NCBI GenBank assembly: GCA_903825065.1
Contig: CAIJZG010000325.1
Span: 1 to 17,022, forward strand
Length of the DNA stretch: 17,022 nucleotides
Reading direction: 5' to 3'
From: an uncultured Bacteroidota bacterium
GTDB lineage: Bacteria; Bacteroidota; Bacteroidia; Chitinophagales; Chitinophagaceae
Shown: piece after piece, positions 1 through 6,986 of the stretch
How the letters are laid out: each line of letters starts with the position of its first letter
Numbering within the stretch: the stretch's first letter is position 1
Position numbers and translations under genes: made by a program
Notes under the pieces: generated by a model
Database searches by the model: none
What the model saw: only the letters and a program-made list of their open reading frames with translations
Told to the model about the DNA's origin: nothing

Positions 1-245
1 ACGCCCAATTCATTGGCTACAATTCTACTTAAAGTTGTTTTACCAAGACCCGGGGGGCCATGAAATAATACATGGTCCAAAGCCTCACCGCGAAGTTTAG
101 CCGCTTTAATAAAGATGGTCAAATTCTCTATTAATTGTGGTTGACCAGAAAAATCATCGATCTCTTTTGGCCTGATCGTATTTTCGAACTCCCTATCGGC
201 AGGACTTAAATTTTCTGGAACATTATTTAAATTATCGTTAGCCAT
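1..245 (-). CDS. ruvB: Holliday junction branch-migration helicase RuvB, N-terminal part (cut by window edge)
   Basis: The minus strand encodes 81 residues from an ATG at 243-245 to the window edge. The reading contains RPKEIDDFSGQ (about residues 25-35), then NLTIFIKAAKLRGEALDHVLFHG and a Walker A loop GPPGLGKTT at about 63-71. This is the near-invariant start of RuvB, the hexameric AAA+ motor that, with RuvA, drives branch migration of Holliday junctions so that RuvC can cut them. The first 20 residues are a variable polar leader typical of the family. The sensor, arginine-finger and winged-helix parts lie outside the window. The gene is divergent from the Rossmann-fold gene at 298. Its partner ruvC is about 16 kb away at the other end of the window, and ruvA is not present here. 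Identification is secure; completeness cannot be judged. Confidence 0.95.
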   Translation of the reverse strand, partial: MANDNLNNVPENLSPADREFENTIRPKEIDDFSGQPQLIENLTIFIKAAKLRGEALDHVLFHGPPGLGKTTLSRIVANELG

Positions 246-277
246 ACTATTCAAATCTACAAAATAGTATTAATCCA

Positions 278-285
278 TAGCTTTG
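278..285 (+). promoter_or_regulatory. Putative Bacteroidota -7 element (TAGCTTTG)
   Basis: TAGCTTTG matches the TAnnTTTG consensus of the Bacteroidota primary sigma factor exactly. It sits 12 bases before the ATG at 298, giving a predicted leader of only a few bases. No TTTG -33 element is visible at the expected spacing. The alternative in-frame TTG start at 283 lies inside this element, which argues for the ATG as the real start. Confidence 0.4.
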
Positions 286-297
286 ATAAAAAATCTG

Positions 298-951
298 ATG
301 GCGCAAAAATCTGCATTATTACTTGGAGCAACGGGACTAACTGGCGGTCATTTGTTGTATTTATTGCTTGAATCAGAAGAATACCACACAATTTATATAT
401 ATGTAAGAAGGACACTAGGTTTACAAAATCCCAAGCTAAAAGAAATAATTATCGATTATAATAGCTATGAAGGAACAGTTGATGCCGATACCGTTTTCTG
501 TTGTTTAGGCACCACCATTAAAATAGCCAAAACAAAAGAAGCCTTTAAAAAAGTAGATCAAGACTATCCGGTAAAAATTGCACAATTACAGTTTAATGCT
601 GGAAGCAAGCGTTTTCTTGTTATTAGTGCCATGGGGGCTGCATCAGATTCCCTATTTTTTTATAGTAGAGTTAAAGCAGAAATGGAAAAATTATTGAGTA
701 ATATTGGCTATCCAAAATTGTTCATTTTCAGACCAGCAATAATTACAGGAGAAAGAAATGAAAATCGTTCCGGAGAAAAAATCGCTACTGGAATTTTTGA
801 AATACTTAATTATATATTAATAGGTCCATTAAAAAAATACCAATCTGTTTCAGCAAAAGCTATTGCATCTTGCATGCTTTCATATTCATGCAATAACCAA
901 GTGCATGGCAGAGTTATAATTAGTTCTGACCGAATCAAAGATTTCGAATAA
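298..951 (+). CDS. NAD(P)-binding Rossmann-fold protein (atypical SDR, HTATIP2/TIP30-like)
   Basis: A 217-residue cytoplasmic protein. The N-terminus has a dinucleotide-binding loop, LLGATGLTGG (glycine motif GATGLTG at about residues 10-16). VFCCLGTTIK follows, then FLVISAMGA with a serine near 110, and FFYSRVKAEME carrying a YxxxK pair (about Tyr122/Lys126). Ser, Tyr and Lys are spaced as in short-chain dehydrogenase/reductase active sites. The later FRPAIITGER is typical of the atypical SDR group that includes HTATIP2/TIP30 and NmrA-like proteins. Substrate and reaction cannot be deduced. The frame can be extended to a TTG at 283, but that codon lies within a promoter-like element, so the ATG at 298 is preferred. 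The gene stands alone: ruvB is divergent upstream and a hairpin terminator follows at once. Confidence 0.85.
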   Translation: MAQKSALLLGATGLTGGHLLYLLLESEEYHTIYIYVRRTLGLQNPKLKEIIIDYNSYEGTVDADTVFCCLGTTIKIAKTKEAFKKVDQDYPVKIAQLQFNAGSKRFLVISAMGAASDSLFFYSRVKAEMEKLLSNIGYPKLFIFRPAIITGERNENRSGEKIATGIFEILNYILIGPLKKYQSVSAKAIASCMLSYSCNNQVHGRVIISSDRIKDFE

Positions 952-954
952 AAC

Positions 955-988
955 AAAGAGCTCCTATTTAAAAAATAGAAGCTCTTTT
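955..988. terminator. Bidirectional intrinsic terminator
   Basis: An inverted repeat begins 3 bases after the stop codon at 951. AAAGAGCT and CTATTT (955-969, one unpaired c between them) pair with AAATAG and AGCTCTTT (973-987, one unpaired a), leaving a 3-base loop. A T-rich tail follows, and an A-rich flank serves the opposite strand. It lies between two convergent genes and could end transcription from both sides. Confidence 0.75.
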
Positions 989-1022
989 AGTTTGGAATAA
1001 ACTTGCCATTACTCCATTTCCA

Positions 1023-1349
1023 TTATTCCCGACTGTTTTCGTCGAGATCGTCATGTTCATCGCCACCAAGACTGTAATAATTATTTTCTTCGTCTTCACT
1101 GCCAATTGCTTCATCGGCATCATCCAATTCTGAACCAGGTACATCTAATGCAAAATCTCCGGTTTTATGGTCACCTATAATTTTAAGTACAGGATCTTCC
1201 GGTTCAATATTTACTTCTCTGGTACTTTTTCTAAAAATGTCTTCTTCAGGTGGATAAGTCAGCAGGATCGCCGGATTGGGTACTGGAACAATATTCTTTC
1301 CCATATTTTTTTTATAAAGTTCCAACAGATATACATTCACCAAATACAT
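1023..1349 (-). CDS. Small hypothetical protein with strongly acidic C-terminal half
   Basis: A 108-residue protein I do not recognise with confidence. It is two-part. The first ~30 residues are hydrophobic and aromatic with a basic patch (MYLVNVYLLELYKKNMGKN). The last 50 residues (about 59-108) hold 19 Asp/Glu against two Lys/Arg, with clusters such as ELDDADEAIGSEDEENNYY. In between is a proline-rich stretch followed by FRKSTREVN. There is no signal peptide, transmembrane helix or cysteine. The ordered motif content and the TAnnTTTT element at 1367-1360 just before the ATG suggest a real gene rather than a chance frame. It is downstream of the tricorn-like gene on the same strand, 64 bases away, but probably has its own promoter. 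A later Met at residue 16 is an alternative start. Function unknown; a disordered acidic tail suggests binding to a basic partner, which is speculation. Confidence 0.65.
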   Translation of the reverse strand: MYLVNVYLLELYKKNMGKNIVPVPNPAILLTYPPEEDIFRKSTREVNIEPEDPVLKIIGDHKTGDFALDVPGSELDDADEAIGSEDEENNYYSLGGDEHDDLDENSRE

Positions 1350-1359
1350 TTGTCATTTT

Positions 1360-1367
1360 AAAACTTA
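1360..1367 (-). promoter_or_regulatory. Putative -7 element before the acidic-protein gene
   Basis: Read on the minus strand this is TAAGTTTT, seven of eight matches to TAnnTTTG, ending 10 bases before the ATG at 1349. Transcripts would be almost leaderless. No convincing -33 element was found. Confidence 0.25.
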
Positions 1368-1378
1368 TATCTTTTACA

Positions 1379-1409
1379 GATTCTTAGAATCATTCATTCT
1401 TTAAGAATT
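1379..1409. repeat. Two tandem near-palindromes between tricorn-like and acidic-protein genes
   Basis: GATTCTTAGAATC (1379-1391) and ATTCTTTAAGAAT (1396-1408) are two 13-base odd palindromes with centres 17 bases apart. They can also fold together: TTCTTA pairs with TAAGAA and GAAT with ATTC, with a CATTC loop and a 2-base bulge. The structure follows the stop of the tricorn-like gene at 1414 but has no T-run on the minus strand, so it is a weak terminator candidate or an operator-like site. Confidence 0.35.
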
Positions 1410-1413
1410 ATTT

Positions 1414-4400
1414 CTATTTAATTTGTTTCAATAATTCTTCTATCGCTTTATCTAATTGAGGATCACGTTTATTAACACGATCAACAAAATTCATCGGAAC
1501 GGAAATATCCGGCTCAACTCCAATCTTCTCAAGATCCTTACCATCCAAAGTATAACATCCCCAACTAGGAAGCCTTACAAATGAACCATCTACCAATCCT
1601 GCTCCACTTGTAAAAATGATCCATCTATAAGAAGCGGTGCCAATAATTTTTCCAAGCTTTAGTGTTTTAAAGCCCTGTGCGGTCATTTCTGCATCGCTAA
1701 GCGACTGTTCATTGATAAGTAACACGATCGGTTTATCTGCAGGTGCAAAATTAGATTGATAGGTAAGCTTTCCTTCCCGATATTTCCATTGTAGATACGC
1801 TCGTTGGCTTAAAAATTTTAATACTTCATCATGTACATTACCACCAGTATTATAACGTAAATCTAATATTAGAGCATCTTTTTTGTAAAAGTCTATTGTC
1901 ATATCAATCAGGAATTTTTCCAATTCCTCACCACCCATATTTTTCATACAATGATAGGCGATCCGTTTATTACTTTTTTCATCAACCTTTTGTTGATTCT
2001 GATAAATCCATTCATCATAGGCCCCTTCAAAAAGAGAAGATTGGGGATGTAATTTCAAATCAATCAACAAGCCATTTCGATTGAATTGCAGTTTTATTTC
2101 CTTATCAAAAGATGGGCGACTAAAATAGTAGTTTCTATCAATCTGCCTATTTACGATTTCATCATTTACTTTAACTAGTAAATCACCTTTTCGAATATCT
2201 AATTGTTTTTTATCAGCACTGCTATTACGCAGTATATAGCTTACTTTATATGGATTGTCATTTTCAAATACAATGCCTGTTTCCATAGTTTTGTTTGCGA
2301 GTTTCACTTGCTCTTCATCACCATTCGAACTAAATCCTTGATGCGATGAATTCAATTCACCTAACATATCTGCCAACAATATTCTTAAGTCTGCCCGGTT
2401 ATTTAAGTAGGGAATAAAAACTTCATATTTTTTTCGAATAGCATGCCAGTCAATACCATGGAAATTTTCATCATAGTAATTCTGCTCAACTTTAGCCCAG
2501 GCCTCCTGAAAAATTTGAGTAAACTCTTCCGAAAGATTTCTACGAAAAGTGCTGCTAATTGCAATAGGATCAACCTTATTGGATTCCAGATTCAGTTTGT
2601 AAATATTTCCGTTGAATAGTACCAACGATTTGTCAGCGCCTTCTGAATATTGAAAATTATTTGCATCAGCGCCATTAATTCTTTCAGTTTTTGGATTTTC
2701 AAATGGTTCTAATACTGTTTTCCAAATTGCAGATTTTCCTTCAACATGATCGCTAGTATAAAGCAATATGGTTTTGTCTCCTTTTTGCAAAACATTCTGC
2801 AAATATTGGGATCCAAAATTGGGACCCATTTGCTCTATTCGCTCCATTATATTTTCAGCATCTATTTTTACTACATTAACAACTGAATCTTTTTTGGTAC
2901 TATCCTTTTTCTCAGTTTTAAAAAGATCCATGTATTTATCGCTCTTAAATGGATCATCCAATTTTTCTAGTGGCAGTCGATAGATTCTGGGCTCTTGTAA
3001 CCCAGTTGGATATGCCGGTTTGGTTCTACTAGAAATGAAATAAATATATTTCCCATCAGGCGACCATACAGGGTTTGCTTCTGTGATTCCAGAATTAGTG
3101 ATGTTTGTTGTTTTATTATCTTTTATATGATGCACTAAGATATCCTGTTCAAAATTCCTAACGGCTGTAAAAACAACATACGCTTCATCTGGCGAGAAAC
3201 TGGGATCTGAATTCTCGAAGGCCCAAATTTCATCTTTTACTAAAGTAGAACTTTCAAAACTTTTCAAATCAAGTAGTCGAACTTCATCCCTGCCGCTTAG
3301 ATAAACTGCTTTTGTCTTAGATTTATTTAAAGCAATGGAACGATTGTCTTTCCGGTCATAGGTAATAGGTTTCGCAGTATCAGATCTATCAGCTGAGATA
3401 GTATATAAATTAAGATAACCATGACTTGTTTCATTAAACAAAATAGTTTTATTATTTGCCAGCCATTTTACTTCTAAAGCTCTTTCTGCATTTCCTTTAT
3501 TTAGTTGTTGAATAAATTTTCCTTCCAAATCGCTCACAAATAATTCACCCCTTGAACTAAAAGCTATTTTCTTACCATCTGGAGAAACGTCAAAATTGGT
3601 AATATGGCCTTTTACGTCAAAATCCTTTTCAACAGGTAAGATATTATTGCGAATTGGTGTGATTTTAAGCTTTTCAGAACTTGAAGAAGCTACATCATAA
3701 ATCCATAATTGATAACCTTTTTCAAAAACAATTTTGCCTCCATTTGCATTAACGATTGGTGCTTTGATTGAATTTGGGAAATTTGTCAAAGCCTTCTTTA
3801 TACCATTATTAAATGTGTACAGATTATATTCTCCATTGGCCTCGTCTGATACAAAATAAATATTTCCTTTTGTATCTATTGAAACACCAAAGTCTTTCCC
3901 CTCCCAGTCTGTTAATTTGCGGTATTCCTTTGTTTTTAAATTATATGATTGAATATCGGGATTAAAAGGGCCCTTATATCTTTTGCGACTTAGCTGATTA
4001 CTGCTTTCCCAAGTATCGTTAAAATATAAATCACCAGTTAATGGATGTTCAAAAATTCCATGATCATAAAGAAAGAAATGATCCCCTAATAATCTTTCAG
4101 GAGTGCCTCCATTAATTCCAATTTTATAAGATGAGATCTCACCACTTCTATTTGAAGTAAAATAAATTGTACTACTGTTCCAGCTCCAACTATTCACTTC
4201 ATCATTAGCACTATGAAAAGTTAACTGTTTGATCTCCCCTCCAGAAAGGGGCATCAAATAAATATCTGCATTCCCCATTTGCCTTCCTGTAAATGCAAGC
4301 CATTTCCCATCTGGAGAAATCCTAGGATTTGTTTCGTAACCCTGCATAGCCGTTAATCGGCTTGCACCACCTCCACTTGTGGATGCTTTCCAAAGATCAC

Positions 4401-4533
4401 CTTCAAAACTAAAAACAACAGTTTGTCCATCAGGCGATAAACATGGGTTTGAAAGGAAATAAGCTTCATCATTTTGAGCATTCGCTTTTACAGTTACAAA
4501 AAAAATAAAGCAGAAAAAAAGTAATTTCTTCAT
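1414..4533 (-). CDS. Exported tricorn-like protease (S41 family, beta-propeller + PDZ)
   Basis: A 1039-residue protein with a Sec signal peptide (MKKLLFFCFIFFVTVKANA, likely cleaved at A-Q, residues 19-20). Two WD40-like/PD40 propeller regions fill about residues 25-660, with repeated blade motifs such as LSPDGQTVVFSFEGDLW, ISPDGKWLAFTG and WSPDGKYIYFISSR. Next come a C1-like helical segment, a PDZ domain (about 750-830, KGDLLVKVNDE) and the S41 catalytic core. Candidate catalytic residues match archaeal tricorn in order and spacing: Ser730-His731 in LNSSHQGF, nucleophile Ser946 in QSLSDAE, and Glu1002 in DLEKIGVEPD. Tricorn degrades short oligopeptides. Here the signal peptide places the enzyme in the periplasm or outside the inner membrane, unlike the archaeal cytoplasmic form. 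The adjacent upstream gene encodes a DPP-IV-like peptidase, consistent with peptide scavenging, but a terminator separates them. Length and domain order are complete. Family assignment is secure; substrate is inferred. Confidence 0.92.
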   Translation of the reverse strand: MKKLLFFCFIFFVTVKANAQNDEAYFLSNPCLSPDGQTVVFSFEGDLWKASTSGGGASRLTAMQGYETNPRISPDGKWLAFTGRQMGNADIYLMPLSGGEIKQLTFHSANDEVNSWSWNSSTIYFTSNRSGEISSYKIGINGGTPERLLGDHFFLYDHGIFEHPLTGDLYFNDTWESSNQLSRKRYKGPFNPDIQSYNLKTKEYRKLTDWEGKDFGVSIDTKGNIYFVSDEANGEYNLYTFNNGIKKALTNFPNSIKAPIVNANGGKIVFEKGYQLWIYDVASSSSEKLKITPIRNNILPVEKDFDVKGHITNFDVSPDGKKIAFSSRGELFVSDLEGKFIQQLNKGNAERALEVKWLANNKTILFNETSHGYLNLYTISADRSDTAKPITYDRKDNRSIALNKSKTKAVYLSGRDEVRLLDLKSFESSTLVKDEIWAFENSDPSFSPDEAYVVFTAVRNFEQDILVHHIKDNKTTNITNSGITEANPVWSPDGKYIYFISSRTKPAYPTGLQEPRIYRLPLEKLDDPFKSDKYMDLFKTEKKDSTKKDSVVNVVKIDAENIMERIEQMGPNFGSQYLQNVLQKGDKTILLYTSDHVEGKSAIWKTVLEPFENPKTERINGADANNFQYSEGADKSLVLFNGNIYKLNLESNKVDPIAISSTFRRNLSEEFTQIFQEAWAKVEQNYYDENFHGIDWHAIRKKYEVFIPYLNNRADLRILLADMLGELNSSHQGFSSNGDEEQVKLANKTMETGIVFENDNPYKVSYILRNSSADKKQLDIRKGDLLVKVNDEIVNRQIDRNYYFSRPSFDKEIKLQFNRNGLLIDLKLHPQSSLFEGAYDEWIYQNQQKVDEKSNKRIAYHCMKNMGGEELEKFLIDMTIDFYKKDALILDLRYNTGGNVHDEVLKFLSQRAYLQWKYREGKLTYQSNFAPADKPIVLLINEQSLSDAEMTAQGFKTLKLGKIIGTASYRWIIFTSGAGLVDGSFVRLPSWGCYTLDGKDLEKIGVEPDISVPMNFVDRVNKRDPQLDKAIEELLKQIK

Positions 4534-4658
4534 TGATTTTAAATTGTATTCTAATATAACAATAGAAATTATGATTCTTACAAAAATCTCAGCTACTTAT
4601 GAAAAAGACAAATAACGTATTACTTATAAAATTTACTTTGATTAGAGGGTTTGAACAA

Positions 4659-4686
4659 CAAAAGTCCCACTTGCGTAGAACTTTTG
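4659..4686 (-). terminator. Intrinsic terminator after the S9 peptidase gene
   Basis: On the minus strand, CAAAAGT and CTAC (one unpaired t between them) pair with GTGG and ACTTTTG around a GCAA loop. This is about 20 bases after the stop codon at 4708, and a T-rich tail (TTG) follows. It separates the S9 gene from the tricorn-like gene. Confidence 0.65.
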
Positions 4687-4707
4687 TTTTGAATTTTTTA
4701 CTTTTTT

Positions 4708-6873
4708 TTATTTAAGCGCACCTTTTGGAACAGGCTTCTCTAACAAGTATTTATAAATAAACTTAGTTTTCAAGTTAGCAAAATGGGCTCCTTTGGCACC
4801 ACCCCATCCATGACGACCACCTGGATATAACATAAACTCAAACTCTTTCCCTTTATCTTCCAACGCATTAACTAATTGAATACTATTCTGCATATGTACA
4901 TTGTCGTCCATCGTTCCATGTACTAATTGCAACACACCTTTGAATTTGTCTACATAAGTTAACACGCTACTCGTCTTATATCCTTGTGGATTTTCTTCAG
5001 GAGTATCCATGAAACGCTCTGTATAATGACTATCATACAAATGCCAGTCAACCACACTACCACCAGCCATTGCATGCGTAAACACATCTGCACCATAAGT
5101 CAATGCATAACAACTCATATAACCTCCATAACTAAAACCAGTGATACAAACTTTGGTAGAATCGGCTTGCCCATTTGCAATAAACCATTTTGCCATGGTC
5201 TTATAATCTTCCATTTCCCAATAGCCAAGATTGCGGTGCATATAGTTTACACCTGCTTTCCCAAAATGACCACTTGCACGATGATCAAAGGCTACTTGAA
5301 TTAATCCTTCTTCTGCATAGAACTGACGATTTGCAGACCAGTTCCATCCATCCATAACAGTACCCGCATTGGGTCCGCCATATATACTAACCAATATGGG
5401 GTATTTTTTATTTGGATCCATATGCATAGGCCATGTTACCATTGCAGGTAAATCAAATAATCCATCTGCGCTTTTTATGCGAATCAATTCAGTTTTAGCA
5501 AGATTATATTTATCTAACTCAACAGATTTTGCATCTCCTAATTCTTTCAAGATTTTACCTTTATTATCAAGTAAACTCATTTTAGCTGGAGTTGATACAT
5601 TGCTATAAGTAGTGATAAAATATTTACCAGTTGGAGATAAGTTCACATTATGATTGTAATCACCAAAGGTTAATCTTTTAAAATCAGAACCCGTGAATTT
5701 AACACTGTATAAATCAGTCCTAGCAGTATTCTCACGACTCCTAGCTGTGAAATAAACGGTACTGTTTTTTTCATCAATATACTTGATACCAGTAACAGTA
5801 AATTCACCAGATGTGATTGGATTTTTCAATGAACCATCGCTGCTATAGAGATACAAATGATTCCATCCGGTTTTATCACTTTGCATGATAAACTGAGAAT
5901 TATTATTGATGAAATTAACTCTTCCACTTACTCGATCCTCAAGGTCGATCCATGTTTTTTGTTTCTCATCATAGATTTCATTTTTCTTTCCAGTAGCTGG
6001 ATCCACATCATACATTTTCATATTATCCTGCCCACGGTTCATCCAGTATACCAACAAATTGCTAGTACCTGGTTTCCACACAGGCCATCCAAAATATTGG
6101 TCATCCTTTTCATTGAAATCAGCCCATACAGTTGGGCCTCCTTCCGGACTAATAAATCCAATCTTTACTTCAGGATTTTTATCCCCTGCTTTAGGATATC
6201 TGGTTTCTTCTACAAAACCATGAGTTCCTTCACTATTATAAATTGGAAACATAGGAATCATACTTTCATCAAAATGCATGAATGCCAATTGCTTGCTATC
6301 AGGCCTCCACCAAAAAGCACGATACTTTGTAGGACGTCCGAAAATTTCTTCGAAATACACCCAGCTAGCCCAACCGTTTAAAGTGGTGCTTGTACCATCG
6401 GATGTCAATTGATTTTCTTTACCTGTGCTAATATTAACAGTGTATAGATTATTGTTCTTAGTAAAAGCCACAAAATTACTATCGGGAGAAAAAGTCGGGT
6501 TTTTCTCTTCAGCTTTATCATTCGTCAACCTTTTCTCAACACCATTAACTTTGTAGAAAAGATCATTGTCTTTTACCAGAATTTGTTTTGCTGAAGCTGT
6601 AATAGTAAAACTAGCCCCTTCATTCCAATCAGAAATTTTTCCAGACTTAATGTCTAATATAAATTTCTTAAACGCGGAATCTGGATGAATTTTCTGATTC
6701 AAGATCACATGCTCATCATCTACCCATTTAACTATCTGGGGAAGACTATTTAAAAGATTCTTCGGTACTTTATTAGCAAGTAAATCCGATTGACTAAAAT
6801 TAATTTTTTGCGCGCTTAACAATAAGGTTGTTGAACCTACTAATGCAGTCAGCAATAAATGTTTCCAATTCAT
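4708..6873 (-). CDS. Dipeptidyl-peptidase IV-like prolyl oligopeptidase (S9 family), exported
   Basis: A 721-residue protein with an N-terminal signal peptide (LLLTALVGSTTLLLSA, cleavage likely before Gln22). A DPP-IV-type beta-propeller covers about residues 80-450, followed by an alpha/beta-hydrolase catalytic domain (about 490-715). Ser581 sits in the nucleophile elbow GFSYGGYMS, Asp656/657 in HGTMDDNVH, and His688 in GGRHGWGG. The spacings are close to those of human DPP4 (Ser630, Asp708, His740). Glu175-Glu176 in WVYFEEIFG match the paired glutamates that DPP-IV enzymes use to hold the free peptide N-terminus, followed by the conserved AFWWRPD. This supports removal of N-terminal X-Pro (or X-Ala) dipeptides from peptides outside the inner membrane. 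It is likely transcribed alone: terminators flank it on both sides. DPP-IV-like specificity is well supported by motif; exact substrates are not. Confidence 0.93.
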   Translation of the reverse strand: MNWKHLLLTALVGSTTLLLSAQKINFSQSDLLANKVPKNLLNSLPQIVKWVDDEHVILNQKIHPDSAFKKFILDIKSGKISDWNEGASFTITASAKQILVKDNDLFYKVNGVEKRLTNDKAEEKNPTFSPDSNFVAFTKNNNLYTVNISTGKENQLTSDGTSTTLNGWASWVYFEEIFGRPTKYRAFWWRPDSKQLAFMHFDESMIPMFPIYNSEGTHGFVEETRYPKAGDKNPEVKIGFISPEGGPTVWADFNEKDDQYFGWPVWKPGTSNLLVYWMNRGQDNMKMYDVDPATGKKNEIYDEKQKTWIDLEDRVSGRVNFINNNSQFIMQSDKTGWNHLYLYSSDGSLKNPITSGEFTVTGIKYIDEKNSTVYFTARSRENTARTDLYSVKFTGSDFKRLTFGDYNHNVNLSPTGKYFITTYSNVSTPAKMSLLDNKGKILKELGDAKSVELDKYNLAKTELIRIKSADGLFDLPAMVTWPMHMDPNKKYPILVSIYGGPNAGTVMDGWNWSANRQFYAEEGLIQVAFDHRASGHFGKAGVNYMHRNLGYWEMEDYKTMAKWFIANGQADSTKVCITGFSYGGYMSCYALTYGADVFTHAMAGGSVVDWHLYDSHYTERFMDTPEENPQGYKTSSVLTYVDKFKGVLQLVHGTMDDNVHMQNSIQLVNALEDKGKEFEFMLYPGGRHGWGGAKGAHFANLKTKFIYKYLLEKPVPKGALK

Positions 6874-6938
6874 AGCAATAATTTTGGTACAGCAATGTAA
6901 TAAATGCGGTTGGAATTTGAAGGAATTTTACACAAACG

Positions 6939-6965
6939 AAAACTGCCCCTTTAGGAGCAGCTTTT
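6939..6965 (-). terminator. Intrinsic terminator after leuS
   Basis: On the minus strand, AAAA and CTGC (one unpaired g between them) pair with GCAG and TTTT. A short inner CC/GG pairing and a small A/T loop sit between the arms. It begins about 21 bases after the leuS stop at 6987 and is followed by a T-rich stretch. It isolates leuS from the downstream S9 peptidase gene. Confidence 0.6.
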
Positions 6966-6986
6966 CTATATTAAATACTTTTACAA

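Noticed and set aside
283..297. TTG start extending the Rossmann-fold protein by five residues
   Set aside because: The TTG overlaps an exact TAnnTTTG element, and an ATG follows at 298 directly before the conserved glycine motif.
1167..1361. 64-codon plus-strand frame opposite the acidic-protein gene
   Set aside because: Rich in Phe/Ile/Tyr, as expected from the complement of an acidic, AT-rich gene. The minus-strand product has more ordered sequence and a promoter-like element.
1379..1409. Intrinsic terminator of the tricorn-like gene
   Set aside because: The hairpin is weak, and the minus strand lacks a T-run after it. Kept only as a repeat.
4984..5304. 106-codon open frame on the plus strand
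   Set aside because: It overlaps the catalytic domain of the S9 peptidase on the other strand, and its sequence looks like a reverse-complement shadow.
5857..6381. 174-codon open frame on the plus strand
   Set aside because: It is antisense to the S9 peptidase gene, whose protein has intact family motifs throughout. The antisense product has no recognisable pattern.
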